A DNA stretch of 64,000 nt from Arthrobacter sp. PM3 (GCF_003352915.1 NZ_CP022314.1:3612577-3676576); one strand, 5' to 3'. Positions 16,812-25,565 are shown, numbered from the stretch's first letter. Translations and numbers: made by a program. Notes: generated by a model not told the origin, from the sequence alone.

Positions 16812-16857
16812 GGCCACTGGACGTTCATCGGATGGGTATCCGATGATGTTAGTGGCC
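16812..16857. promoter_or_regulatory. Long two-part inverted repeat upstream of the phosphate transporter
   Basis: Outer arms GGCCACT (16812-16818) and AGTGGCC (16851-16857) enclose inner arms CATCGGAT (16826-16833) and ATCCGATG (16838-16845) around a GGGT loop. The structure lies 57-102 bases before the transporter start and is separate from the genH terminator. It could be a protein-binding site or a structured leader. A TAGATT -10-like hexamer is at 16899-16904. Confidence 0.5.
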
Positions 16858-16913
16858 ATGCGGCACCGGGGAAGTGGAACTGCTGACCGTGGACACTCTA
16901 GATTGGGCAACAG

Positions 16914-18122
16914 GTGGAAATCACCGCAATGGTTGCGCTAGTGATATTGCTGGCGCTGTTCTTCGACTTCACCAACGGATTTCATGACACGGCGAACGCC
17001 ATGGCTACCCCCATCGCGACCGGTGCCATTAAACCGAAGACAGCAGTCGCCCTCGCGGCGGTGCTTAACCTTGTGGGCGCGTTCCTCTCCACGGAAGTGG
17101 CCAAAACCGTTTCCGGCGGCATCATCAAGGAAGGCTCGGACGGGGTCCAGATCACCCCGGACATCATTTTCGCCGGTCTCATGGGTGCCATTCTCTGGAA
17201 CATGATCACCTGGCTGAAGGGGCTGCCGTCCAGCTCCTCCCACGCCCTGTTCGGCGGCCTGATCGGCGCCGCGATCGTCGGTATCGGGATCCACTCCATC
17301 AACTTCGAGTCGATCCTCCAGAAGGTCATCCTTCCCGCCGTTTTCGCCCCCATCATCGCCGGCGGCGCCGCCTACATCTGCACGCGGCTGGCGTACGCGC
17401 TGACGTCCCGCCATGACCCGGAAACAGGAGACAAGCTGACGCAGAAGCGCGGCGGCTTCCGCAACGGCCAGGTCTTCAGTTCCAGCCTCGTCGCGCTCGC
17501 CCACGGCACCAACGACGCCCAGAAGACCATGGGCATCATCACCCTGGTCCTGATCTCCGCCGGACTGCAGGCGGCCGGCTCCGGCCCGCAGTGGTGGGTC
17601 ATCACCACCTGCGCCTTCGCCATCGCGATCGGCACCTACGCCGGCGGGTGGCGGATCATCCGCACCATGGGCGCGGGCCTCACCGAAGTGAAGCCCGCCC
17701 AGGGCTTCTCCGCGGAGACCAGCACAGCCACCGCCATCCTGGCCTCGTCCCACCTCGGCTTCGCCCTCTCCACCACCCAGGTTGCCTCCGGCTCCGTGAT
17801 CGGCTCCGGGATGGGGCGCCGCGGCACCACCGTGAAGTGGGGACTGGCCGGACGGATTGCTGTCGGCTGGCTCTTCACGCTCCCCGCAGCCGGCATCGTG
17901 GGCGCCCTCACCGCCTTGCTCGTGCAGACCGGCGTCATCGGCGTGGTCATCGCGGCAGTGGCCGGCACAGCCGCCGTCGTGTACATGTTTGTGCACTCCC
18001 GGAAGTCCCACGTGGGCCACCACAACGCCGTCCAGATCGAAGAAGTCGGCCAGGCCGTGCAGTTCCGCAAGAAGAAGAAGTCCGCCGCCAAGGCGATGAA
18101 CAACGGGGGAACCAAGCGATGA
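16914..18122 (+). CDS. PiT-family low-affinity inorganic phosphate transporter
   Basis: 402 aa from GTG 16914; an alternative ATG at 16929 has a distant AGGTGG and cannot be excluded. Both inverted PiT repeats are recognisable: FDFTNGFHDTANAMATPIATG at the N-terminus and VALAHGTNDAQKTMGIITLVL in the second half, plus the GLPSSSSHALFGGLIGAA phosphate-path motif. It imports phosphate (or metal-phosphate) with protons across the inner membrane. The C-terminal tail is basic (FRKKKKSAAK). The ATG of a small membrane protein overlaps its stop (ATGA), so the two are co-translated. A long inverted repeat upstream may regulate it. Confidence 0.93.
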   Translation: MEITAMVALVILLALFFDFTNGFHDTANAMATPIATGAIKPKTAVALAAVLNLVGAFLSTEVAKTVSGGIIKEGSDGVQITPDIIFAGLMGAILWNMITWLKGLPSSSSHALFGGLIGAAIVGIGIHSINFESILQKVILPAVFAPIIAGGAAYICTRLAYALTSRHDPETGDKLTQKRGGFRNGQVFSSSLVALAHGTNDAQKTMGIITLVLISAGLQAAGSGPQWWVITTCAFAIAIGTYAGGWRIIRTMGAGLTEVKPAQGFSAETSTATAILASSHLGFALSTTQVASGSVIGSGMGRRGTTVKWGLAGRIAVGWLFTLPAAGIVGALTALLVQTGVIGVVIAAVAGTAAVVYMFVHSRKSHVGHHNAVQIEEVGQAVQFRKKKKSAAKAMNNGGTKR

Positions 18123-18340
18123 AATGGTTTGAACTGTTCAGCGTGGCCGGTGCCACCCTGGTGTCAGCCGTGACAATCGTGGTCCTCTACGCTCTCGGCG
18201 TCCGCCTCACAGCAATCGCCGGCGACGTGCGGAACACGCCGCCGTCCTGGACCCGGCCGCTTTCATACGTGTGCTTCGGCCTGTGCGGACTCGCCGTACT
18301 CTTCGGGCTCTACCTGATCATTCCGTACTTCCACAAGTAG
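18119..18340 (+). CDS. Small two-helix membrane protein coupled to the PiT transporter
   Basis: 73 aa. The ATG overlaps the transporter's stop codon by four bases (ATGA). Two hydrophobic segments are seen (about residues 8-30 and 50-70) with a polar stretch TAIAGDVRNTPPSWTRP between. It is followed by a hairpin terminator. I do not know a function; the tight coupling suggests a subunit or modulator of the phosphate transporter. Confidence 0.8.
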   Translation: MKWFELFSVAGATLVSAVTIVVLYALGVRLTAIAGDVRNTPPSWTRPLSYVCFGLCGLAVLFGLYLIIPYFHK

Positions 18341-18388
18341 GGCCGCACGGTCCTTCATGGCTCCGTCGCCGCACTGCCTGACTGTCGG

Positions 18389-18413
18389 GCGCCCGGGGAT
18401 GGGAACCGGGCGC
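18389..18413 (+). terminator. Hairpin terminator after the PiT operon
   Basis: GCGCCCGG (18389-18396) pairs with CCGGGCGC (18406-18413) around a 9-nt loop, between the small membrane gene and the DHFR-like gene. Confidence 0.55.
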
Positions 18414-18435
18414 GGCATTGGCTAGGCTGGGGGCC

Positions 18436-18984
18436 ATGGCGAGCTTCCAGTACTTCGTGGCCTCCTCGATCGACGGCTTCATCGCCACGGACGATGACAA
18501 CCTGGCCTGGCTGCTTCAGTTTGACGGCTTCGACGGCGGCCAGGACAGCTACGACGCGTTCCTTGCCGGGGTTGGCTGCATCGTCATGGGCGGCGAGACG
18601 TACGCCTGGCTCCTGGCGCACGAGCCGGGGAAGTGGCCGTACCCCGGCACGCCCTGCTGGGTTTTCACCCACCACGAACAGTCCGCGCCGAAAGGCGCCA
18701 ATGTGACCTTTGTGCGCGGCTCGGTCCGGGAATTCGCCGACGACCTCAAGGACGAAGCCGGCGGCCGGAACATCTGGGTGGTCGGCGGCGGCGTGCTGGC
18801 CGCGCAGTTCGCGGACGCCGGGCTGCTGGACGAACTGTTTCTCTCCGTCATTCCCGTGGTGCTGGGCGGCGGCAAGCAGCTGCTGCCCATGACCGGCCCG
18901 ACGCCGCCGCTGGAGCTGACCGCGTCCCGCACCCTGGGCCGGGGCATCGTGGAGCTGCGCTACCGTTTCCCGGGCAAGAGCTAG
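18436..18984 (+). CDS. Dihydrofolate-reductase/RibD C-terminal-like family protein
   Basis: 182 aa from ATG 18436 with a GGGGG stretch upstream. Fold marks are FVASSIDGFIATDDDNLAWL at the N-terminus, VMGGETYAWLL, a nucleotide-binding glycine motif IWVVGGGVLAAQF and the FLSVIPVVLGGGKQLL strand. The family covers NADPH-dependent reductases related to DHFR and RibD, usually of unknown substrate; the protein is too diverged to call it FolA. It converges on the thioesterase gene with a 4-base overlap of their 3' ends. Confidence 0.85.
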   Translation: MASFQYFVASSIDGFIATDDDNLAWLLQFDGFDGGQDSYDAFLAGVGCIVMGGETYAWLLAHEPGKWPYPGTPCWVFTHHEQSAPKGANVTFVRGSVREFADDLKDEAGGRNIWVVGGGVLAAQFADAGLLDELFLSVIPVVLGGGKQLLPMTGPTPPLELTASRTLGRGIVELRYRFPGKS

Positions 18985-19445
18985 CCGGCGATATCGCGGA
19001 TCAGGTTCGTGATCCGGGCGGTGGACAGCCGCCGGCCCTGTTCATCGGTCATGACGATCTCATGCGTCGTCAGCGTCCGGCCGAGGTGGATCGCCTTGCA
19101 GGTGCCGGTGACGGTGCCTGCGGCGACGGAGCGGTGATGCGTGGCCCCGACCTCGATCCCGAGCGCCTGCCGGCGCGGGCCCGCGTGCAGTCCGGCGGCG
19201 AAGGAGCCCAGGGTCTCGGCCAGGACCACGTGCGCGCCGCCGTGCAGGATGCCGGCCACCTGGGTGTTCCCCTCCACGGGCATGGTGGCCACGGTCCGCT
19301 CCGGACTCATTTCCAGGAAGCGGATTCCCATCTTCACCACGAGGGCGCCGACGCCGTACTGGCCCAGCCACTCGTGCATGTGCTCGGGAACCCCGGCCGC
19401 CGCAAGCTCCGCCGCGAAGGGTGCGGGCGTGAAATTGTCCATCAT
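18981..19445 (-). CDS. Hotdog-fold thioesterase (PaaI-like)
   Basis: 154 aa from the ATG at 19445 (MMDNFTPAPF); the longer frame upstream would overlap the polA start. Hotdog features are GIRFLEMSPERTVATMPV, the active-site region NTQVAGILHGGAHVVLAETLGS and GVEVGATHHRSV-like sequence late in the domain. Members hydrolyse acyl-CoA thioesters in aromatic or menaquinone metabolism; the substrate is not decidable here. It is divergent from polA with only 19 bases between the starts, so they share a compact promoter region. Confidence 0.88.
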   Translation of the reverse strand: MMDNFTPAPFAAELAAAGVPEHMHEWLGQYGVGALVVKMGIRFLEMSPERTVATMPVEGNTQVAGILHGGAHVVLAETLGSFAAGLHAGPRRQALGIEVGATHHRSVAAGTVTGTCKAIHLGRTLTTHEIVMTDEQGRRLSTARITNLIRDIAG

Positions 19446-19464
19446 GGGAACTAGGCTGGCACCT

Positions 19465-22332
19465 GTGAGTGAAACTACCAAACCGGCCCCTTCTCCTGCC
19501 AGCACCCTGACCGCAGACGCCGCAGACGCCGCGGACGCCGTCGCCGACGCCGTGACCGGACCGGCCGCCGCCAAGGCCGGTGCCCCGGCCAGTAAGCCGC
19601 GCCGTGCCGCCGCGGAGGTCTCCGCGACAGACGCGCCGGTGGTGCCCCTCACGGACCAGCCCCGGCTCCTTGTCCTGGATGGACACTCGATGGCCTTCCG
19701 CGCGTTCTACGCGCTGCCGGCCGAGAACTTCGCCACTTCCACCGGCCAGCACACCAACGCCGTCCATGGTTTCACGTCCATGCTGATCAACCTCATCAAG
19801 GAACAGAAGCCCACGCACGTCGCTGTGGCGTTCGACGTCTCCGATGACACTACGTTCCGCAAGGCCGAGTACGACGGCTACAAGGGCGGCCGCAATGAGA
19901 CGCCCAGGGAGTTCAGCGGCCAGATCGACCTCATCGAAAAGGTCATGACCGCCTGGGGCATCAGAACCATCAAGATGCCCGGCTACGAGGCCGACGACAT
20001 CCTCGCCACGCTCGCCGCCCAGGGCGACGAAGCCGGCTACGAGGTCCTGCTCGTCTCGGGGGACCGCGACACCTTCCAGCTCATCACCGACAACGTTTTC
20101 GTGCTGTACCCGAAACAGGGCGTCAGCAACATCCCCCGGATGGACGCCGAGGCGATCGAAACCAAGTACTTCGTGTCCCCGCCGCGCTATTCGGACCTCG
20201 CCGCACTCGTCGGGGAGACCGCGGACAACCTGCCCGGCGTGCCCGGCGTCGGGCCCAAGACTGCCGCGAAGTGGATCAACCAGTACGGCGGCCTCGAGGG
20301 GATCCTGGAAAACCTCGAATCGATCGGCGGGAAGGTGGGCGATGCCCTCCGCGAGCACATCGAGTCCGTCAAGCGGAACCGCCGGCTCAACCGCCTCCTG
20401 ACCGACCTCGAGCTTCCCGTGTCCCTGGCGGACCTCGAGGAGCCCCGCCCGGACCATGACGCCATCGAGGAAATCTTCGACCGGCTGGAATTCAAGACCC
20501 TCCGCACCCGGCTCTTCGCGCTCTACGGCAACGAACCGGCCGACGCCGGATCGGACAGCATCGAGATTCCCGAGTTCTCGACGCTCGGCTCCGCGGACGA
20601 GCTGCAGGCCTTCTTCGACGCCGGCAAGGGCCTCCGGTCCGCCGTCGCCGTCGACTTCGTGCCCGGACGGATTGTCGACGACGCGTCGGCGCTGGCCGTG
20701 GTCCGCAAAGACGCCGCCGCCTACATCGAGCTCACCGGCCTAGACGCCGCGGCGGACGCCGTGCTGGCCGGCTGGCTCCGGGACTCCGGCGCCGCGAAAG
20801 TCTTGCACGGTTTCAAACCGGCGCTGAAGGCCTTCAAAGCCCGCGGCCTCGATCTCGACGGCGTGGTGGACGACACCGCGATCTCCGGGTACCTGATCCA
20901 GCCGGACCGCCGCAGCTATGAACTCGCCGAGCTCGCCCAGCACCACCTCAAGCTCACCGTGTCCGCCGAGGCGGCCAAGACCGGTCAGCTGGAGCTCGCC
21001 TTCGGCGGCGAGGACGACGGTGCCGCCGCCGGCGCGCTGGTCCAGCAGGCCGCCGTCGTGCACGTCCTCAGCCACCACTTCGAAACGGAACTGAAGACCC
21101 GCAAAGCCCAGGAGCTCCTGACGAGCCTTGAGCTGCCGGTCAGCCGGGTCCTGGCGCAGATGGAACTCACCGGCATTGCGGTCTCGATGGAGCGCATGGA
21201 CGAGCAGTTGGCCGACCTCGCCAAGGTGATCGACAACGCCCAGGAGCAGGCCTTCGCGGCGATCGGGCACGAGGTCAACCTCGGCTCGCCCAAGCAGCTG
21301 CAGACGGTGCTCTTCGACGAACTCGGGCTGCCCAAGACGAAGAAGATCAAGTCCGGCTACACCACCGACGCCGCGTCGCTGAAATCGCTGCTGGAGAAGA
21401 CCGGCCACGAGTTCCTCGTCCAGCTGATGGCCCACCGCGAGTCTTCGAAGCTGCGCCAGATGGTCGAAAGCCTCAAGAAATCCGTGGCGGACGACGGCCG
21501 GATCCACACCACCTACGCGCAGAACGTGGCCGCCACCGGCCGCATCTCCTCGAACAACCCGAACCTGCAGAACATCCCGGTCCGGAGCGAGGAAGGCCGG
21601 CGGGTCCGCAGCATCTTCGTGGTGAGCGACGGCTACGACTGCCTGCTGTCCGCGGACTACTCGCAGATCGAAATGCGGATCATGGCGCACCTGTCCGGGG
21701 ACGCCGGACTGATCCAGGCGTACAAGGACGGCGAAGACCTGCACCGCTACGTCGGCTCGCACATCTTCCACGTGCCGCCGGCCGAGGTCACCAGCGCCAT
21801 GCGCTCCAAGGTCAAGGCCATGTCTTACGGCCTGGCCTACGGGTTGACCTCCTTCGGGCTCTCCAAGCAGCTGGAGATCTCCGTGGACGAGGCCCGGACG
21901 CTGATGAAGGAATACTTCGAACGCTTCGGTGCCGTCCGGGACTACCTCCGCGGGGTGGTCGACCAGGCCCGGATCGACGGCTACACGGCCACCATCGAGG
22001 GCCGCCGCCGCTACCTGCCGGACCTCACCAGCACGGACCGGCAACTGCGCGAAATCGCCGAGCGGGTCGCGTTGAACTCGCCCATCCAGGGTTCGGCGGC
22101 GGACATCATCAAGCGCGCCATGCTTGGCGTCTCCGGCGCCCTCGCGGAACAGGGGCTGAAATCCCGGATGCTGCTGCAGGTCCATGACGAACTGGTCCTG
22201 GAAGTCGCCGAGGGCGAGCGGGAGGCCGTGGAGAAGCTGGTCACCGTGCAGATGGGCTCGGCCGCGGACCTGAGCGTTCCGCTCGACGTCCAGATCGGCA
22301 TCGGCTCCAGCTGGCACGAGGCCGGCCACTAG
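19465..22332 (+). CDS. polA: DNA polymerase I
   Basis: 955 aa from GTG 19465. A low-complexity Ala/Asp-rich leader of about 55 residues precedes the 5'-3' exonuclease domain, which starts at LLVLDGHSMAFRAF and has GYEADDILATLA, SGDRD and the helix-hairpin-helix VPGVGPKTAAKW. The 3'-5' exonuclease domain lacks the usual DxE motif (AVDFVPG instead), so proofreading is probably lost, as in mycobacterial PolA. Polymerase motifs are intact: A (DYSQIEMRIMAHLSGD), B (RSKVKAMSYGLAYGL) and C (LLQVHDELVLEV). It fills gaps in replication and repair. The true start could lie further in, near the exonuclease domain. Confidence 0.96.
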   Translation: MSETTKPAPSPASTLTADAADAADAVADAVTGPAAAKAGAPASKPRRAAAEVSATDAPVVPLTDQPRLLVLDGHSMAFRAFYALPAENFATSTGQHTNAVHGFTSMLINLIKEQKPTHVAVAFDVSDDTTFRKAEYDGYKGGRNETPREFSGQIDLIEKVMTAWGIRTIKMPGYEADDILATLAAQGDEAGYEVLLVSGDRDTFQLITDNVFVLYPKQGVSNIPRMDAEAIETKYFVSPPRYSDLAALVGETADNLPGVPGVGPKTAAKWINQYGGLEGILENLESIGGKVGDALREHIESVKRNRRLNRLLTDLELPVSLADLEEPRPDHDAIEEIFDRLEFKTLRTRLFALYGNEPADAGSDSIEIPEFSTLGSADELQAFFDAGKGLRSAVAVDFVPGRIVDDASALAVVRKDAAAYIELTGLDAAADAVLAGWLRDSGAAKVLHGFKPALKAFKARGLDLDGVVDDTAISGYLIQPDRRSYELAELAQHHLKLTVSAEAAKTGQLELAFGGEDDGAAAGALVQQAAVVHVLSHHFETELKTRKAQELLTSLELPVSRVLAQMELTGIAVSMERMDEQLADLAKVIDNAQEQAFAAIGHEVNLGSPKQLQTVLFDELGLPKTKKIKSGYTTDAASLKSLLEKTGHEFLVQLMAHRESSKLRQMVESLKKSVADDGRIHTTYAQNVAATGRISSNNPNLQNIPVRSEEGRRVRSIFVVSDGYDCLLSADYSQIEMRIMAHLSGDAGLIQAYKDGEDLHRYVGSHIFHVPPAEVTSAMRSKVKAMSYGLAYGLTSFGLSKQLEISVDEARTLMKEYFERFGAVRDYLRGVVDQARIDGYTATIEGRRRYLPDLTSTDRQLREIAERVALNSPIQGSAADIIKRAMLGVSGALAEQGLKSRMLLQVHDELVLEVAEGEREAVEKLVTVQMGSAADLSVPLDVQIGIGSSWHEAGH

Positions 22333-22408
22333 TCCGCCGGCGGGGCCGCCGCGGGACGCGTCCGCGCGCCTGTGGCGGCCGTGCGCTCCTTTGGTTAGGC
22401 TCGTGACT

Positions 22409-23719
22409 GTGTCAAATCCAAGAGGGGACTATGAAATCCGCCGGTTTGAGCCGGCGGCCAAGGACAGCCCGGAGTACCCGGAGTCCGTTGCATGGATGCA
22501 GGCGGTAGCTTTCGGCTTCCACGATGCCCGCCGCAGCGACGAGCGGGTGGACAAAGGCATCGAAATGCAGCGCGCGGACCGGCGTGTCATGACCGGGGCC
22601 TACCAGACCGGCGCCGTCGCCGACCATGCGCTGGGCGCCGAGGTGCCGGTGGCGACGTTCGGCACCATGGACAAAACGCTCAACATCGGCTTCGGCCGGC
22701 TGCTGGAGACCCGGCTCGTGACCGCCGTGACCGTGCGGACCTCGCACCGTCGGCGCGGCCTGCTGCGCCGGATGATGGTCGATGAGTTGACCCTGGCCCG
22801 CCGCCAGGGCCGGGCGATGGCGGCCCTCACCGCCTCGGAAGCATCAATCTACGGCCGCTTCGGGTACGGTGTGGCAACCTCCGAGCAGTCCATCAAAGTC
22901 GACACCAGCGCCCGGTTCGCGCTGCACCACACCGCTGTGGGAAGCGTCGAGGTCGCCGACCCCCAGGTGCTCCTGGAGTTGGCACCGCAGGTCTTCGACC
23001 GGCTGCACCGCATGACGCCGGGGTCCATCGACCGGCACGAGTTCTACCGGCAGTTCGCCTCGGGGTCCATCAGCCGGGACGGTGGCGAGGACCCCAAAAT
23101 CAAGGTGGCGCTGCACTATGGCCCCGACGGCGAGGTGGACGGCTACGTGTCCTACAAGTTCGGCGGCTGGTCCAGCACGCCCTACACGATGGAGATCGTC
23201 GACCTCGTGGCCGCCACCCGGGCGGCGTACCTGGAGCTCTGGCAGTACCTCGGTGCCATCGACCTCGTCGAGCGCGTCACCTGGGAGGAAGCGCCGGTGG
23301 ATGATCCTTTGCCGTGGGCGCTGGCCGACGCGCGCTGCGTCGAGGCGTCCGACGCAAGGGACATGCTCTGGCTGCGGGTGCTGGACGTCAAGGCGGTCCT
23401 CGAGGCCCGCCACTATCCGGCTGACGGGCGGCTGGTGCTGGAGGCGACCGACCCGCTGGGCCTGACCGGCGGCACGTTTGCCCTGGACGTGACCGGGGGC
23501 GCCGCCGTCGTCACCGAAACCGGCGGTGCGGGGGACGCCGGCGCCGGGGCCGACCTCCGGCTCGACGTCTCAGCACTGTCCTCCATCTATCTCGGCGGCG
23601 TGCACCCGGTCACATTGGCCGGCTCCGGGCGCATCCAGGAGCGGACGCCGGGGGCGGCGTTCCTCGCCGCCCGGATGTTCGCCGTCGAACGCCCCGCGCA
23701 CTGCCTCACACACTTCTAG
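22409..23719 (+). CDS. Eis-like GNAT N-acetyltransferase with SCP2-type C-terminal domain
   Basis: 436 aa from GTG 22409, chosen because TAGG lies about 9 bases upstream; GTG 22403 and TTG 22391 are alternatives. An N-terminal GNAT domain has VRTSHRRRGLLRRMMVDEL as acetyl-CoA site, followed by SIYGRFGYGVAT, a second GNAT-like half and a sterol-carrier-like C-terminal domain. In Mycobacterium tuberculosis Eis, which acetylates aminoglycosides and protein lysines, a tyrosine and the C-terminal Phe carboxylate act in catalysis. This protein also ends in Phe (HCLTHF). The family is broad, so the substrate is open. Confidence 0.9.
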   Translation: MSNPRGDYEIRRFEPAAKDSPEYPESVAWMQAVAFGFHDARRSDERVDKGIEMQRADRRVMTGAYQTGAVADHALGAEVPVATFGTMDKTLNIGFGRLLETRLVTAVTVRTSHRRRGLLRRMMVDELTLARRQGRAMAALTASEASIYGRFGYGVATSEQSIKVDTSARFALHHTAVGSVEVADPQVLLELAPQVFDRLHRMTPGSIDRHEFYRQFASGSISRDGGEDPKIKVALHYGPDGEVDGYVSYKFGGWSSTPYTMEIVDLVAATRAAYLELWQYLGAIDLVERVTWEEAPVDDPLPWALADARCVEASDARDMLWLRVLDVKAVLEARHYPADGRLVLEATDPLGLTGGTFALDVTGGAAVVTETGGAGDAGAGADLRLDVSALSSIYLGGVHPVTLAGSGRIQERTPGAAFLAARMFAVERPAHCLTHF

Positions 23720-23757
23720 GAGGACGGTCCGCGCGCCGGCGTCGCCGCCCGCGCGCT

Positions 23758-23787
23758 TTGACCCGCGTTGACGTAAACGACTAGACT
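23758..23787 (+). promoter_or_regulatory. Putative rpsA promoter
   Basis: TTGACC (23758-23763) and TAGACT (23782-23787) are spaced by 18 bases and lie about 160 bases ahead of rpsA, leaving a leader of about 150 nt. Confidence 0.5.
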
Positions 23788-23870
23788 AAACGGGCGTGTA
23801 CTACGTGTGCGCATCTACAATCCACAAAATCAGGATGACCCGGCGGATCAGTTGCTGAGAAGCCGTGTTC

Positions 23871-23898
23871 TTCGCCTGCATTCCATAATGCGGGCGAA
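23871..23898 (+). promoter_or_regulatory. Leader hairpin in the rpsA 5' untranslated region
   Basis: TTCGCCTGCATT (23871-23882) pairs with AATGCGGGCGAA (23887-23898) around CCAT: 12 pairs including one T-G. It lies 46 bases before the rpsA ATG, where autogenous control of S1 would act. No T run follows, so it is not a terminator. Confidence 0.5.
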
Positions 23899-23944
23899 GC
23901 GGTTTGCCTGACCGACTAACTATCCACAACGGAGCCCCTACTAC

Positions 23945-25420
23945 ATGACCATCACCTCCACCGAGAAGCCCGGTACCCCCGTAGTCGCGATTAACGACAT
24001 CGGTACCGCTGAGGACTTCCTCGCAGCTGTCGACGCCACCATCAAGTACTTCAACGACGGAGACCTCGTCGAAGGTACCGTCGTCAAGGTCGACCGCGAC
24101 GAAGTTCTGCTCGACATCGGTTACAAGACCGAAGGTGTCATTCCCTCCCGCGAGCTTTCCATCAAGCACGACGTTGACCCCGGAGACGTCGTCTCCGTTG
24201 GCGATCAGGTCGAAGCCCTGGTGCTCACCAAGGAAGACAAAGAAGGCCGCCTGATCCTCTCCAAGAAGCGTGCTCAGTACGAGCGTGCCTGGGGCGACAT
24301 CGAGAAGGTCAAGGAAGAAGACGGTGTTGTCACCGGTACCGTCATCGAGGTTGTCAAGGGTGGTCTTATCCTCGACATCGGTCTGCGCGGCTTCCTGCCC
24401 GCATCCCTCGTCGAGATGCGCCGTGTGCGCGACCTCGCTCCGTACATCGGTCAGCAGATCGAAGCCAAGATCATCGAGCTGGACAAGAACCGCAACAACG
24501 TTGTGCTGTCCCGCCGTGCATGGCTCGAGCAGACCCAGTCCGAGGTCCGCTCCACGTTCCTCAACAAGCTGGAAAAGGGCCAGGTCCGTCCCGGCGTCGT
24601 TTCCTCCATCGTCAACTTCGGTGCCTTCGTGGACCTGGGCGGCGTAGACGGCCTGGTTCACGTTTCCGAGCTGTCCTGGAAGCACATCGACCACCCGTCC
24701 GAGGTTGTCGAAGTTGGCCAGGAAGTCACCGTCGAGGTTCTCGAGGTCGACCTGGACCGCGAGCGCGTCTCCCTGTCCCTCAAGGCTACGCAGGAAGACC
24801 CGTGGCAGACCTTCGCCCGCACCCACGCCCTCGGCCAGGTTGTTCCGGGTAAGGTCACCAAGCTCGTTCCGTTCGGTGCGTTCGTCCGCGTCGAAGACGG
24901 CATCGAAGGCCTGGTCCACATCTCCGAGCTCGCCGTGCGCCACGTTGAGCTGGCCGAGCAGGTTGTCTCCGTCGGCGACGAACTGTTCGTCAAGGTCATC
25001 GACATCGACCTCGAGCGCCGCCGCATCTCCCTGTCCCTCAAGCAGGCCAACGAGGGCGTCGACGCCGACAGCACCGAATTCGACCCGGCACTCTACGGCA
25101 TGGCCGCCGAGTACGACGAAGAGGGCAACTACAAGTACCCGGAGGGCTTCGACCCGGAGTCCAACGAGTGGCTTGAAGGCTACGAGAACCAGCGCGCCGC
25201 CTGGGAGCAGCAGTACGCTGACGCCCAGACCCGCTGGGAAGCACACAAGAAGCAGGTTGCCCAGCACGCTGCCGACGACGCTGCAGCTGCAACGTCCGGC
25301 GAGAGCGACTCCGGCGCCACCAGCTACTCCTCCGAGCCGGCCACGACCGAAGCCGGTGCAGGCACGCTTGCATCCGACGAGGCCCTCGCCGCTCTGCGCG
25401 AGAAGCTGACCGGCAACTAA
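23945..25420 (+). CDS. rpsA: 30S ribosomal protein S1
   Basis: 491 aa, ATG 23945 with CGGAG 10-14 bases upstream. Four S1 RNA-binding domains are seen, each starting with a strand like GTVVKVDRDEVLLDIG, GTVIEVVKGGLILDIGLRG, GVVSSIVNFGAFVDLGG and GKVTKLVPFGAFVRVED. A Ser/Ala/Thr-rich acidic tail of about 100 residues follows. Four domains (not six as in E. coli) are typical of actinobacteria. Codon use is strongly biased, as for a highly expressed gene. It promotes mRNA binding to the 30S subunit and may have a role in trans-translation. A promoter, a leader hairpin and a strong terminator frame it as a single-gene unit. Confidence 0.97.
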   Translation: MTITSTEKPGTPVVAINDIGTAEDFLAAVDATIKYFNDGDLVEGTVVKVDRDEVLLDIGYKTEGVIPSRELSIKHDVDPGDVVSVGDQVEALVLTKEDKEGRLILSKKRAQYERAWGDIEKVKEEDGVVTGTVIEVVKGGLILDIGLRGFLPASLVEMRRVRDLAPYIGQQIEAKIIELDKNRNNVVLSRRAWLEQTQSEVRSTFLNKLEKGQVRPGVVSSIVNFGAFVDLGGVDGLVHVSELSWKHIDHPSEVVEVGQEVTVEVLEVDLDRERVSLSLKATQEDPWQTFARTHALGQVVPGKVTKLVPFGAFVRVEDGIEGLVHISELAVRHVELAEQVVSVGDELFVKVIDIDLERRRISLSLKQANEGVDADSTEFDPALYGMAAEYDEEGNYKYPEGFDPESNEWLEGYENQRAAWEQQYADAQTRWEAHKKQVAQHAADDAAAATSGESDSGATSYSSEPATTEAGAGTLASDEALAALREKLTGN

Positions 25421-25494
25421 TTGCCCCGCTGCTCAAGGAGCCATTCCCTGAGCCAAGGCAGTTCGTAGCCTGGACACCGCACCCGTGGGTGCGC

Positions 25495-25526
25495 AGCAGG
25501 CAAGGTGCACAGCAGGCAAGGTGCAC
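25495..25526 (+). repeat. 16-bp tandem repeat just before the rpsA terminator
   Basis: AGCAGGCAAGGTGCAC occurs twice back to back (25495-25510 and 25511-25526) between the rpsA stop and its terminator. Confidence 0.85.
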
Positions 25527-25529
25527 AGT

Positions 25530-25565
25530 AAAGGTGGCCGTCCCTTCGGGGGCGGCCACCTTTTC
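25530..25565 (+). terminator. rpsA rho-independent terminator
   Basis: AAGGTGGCCG-T-CCC and GGG-G-CGGCCACCTT form a long stem with a stable TTCG tetraloop (25545-25548), followed by TTTT. Confidence 0.9.

Noticed and set aside
16701..16857. Insertion-sequence remnant between genH and the phosphate transporter
   Set aside because: There are two separate hairpins, no transposase fragment and no target-site duplication.
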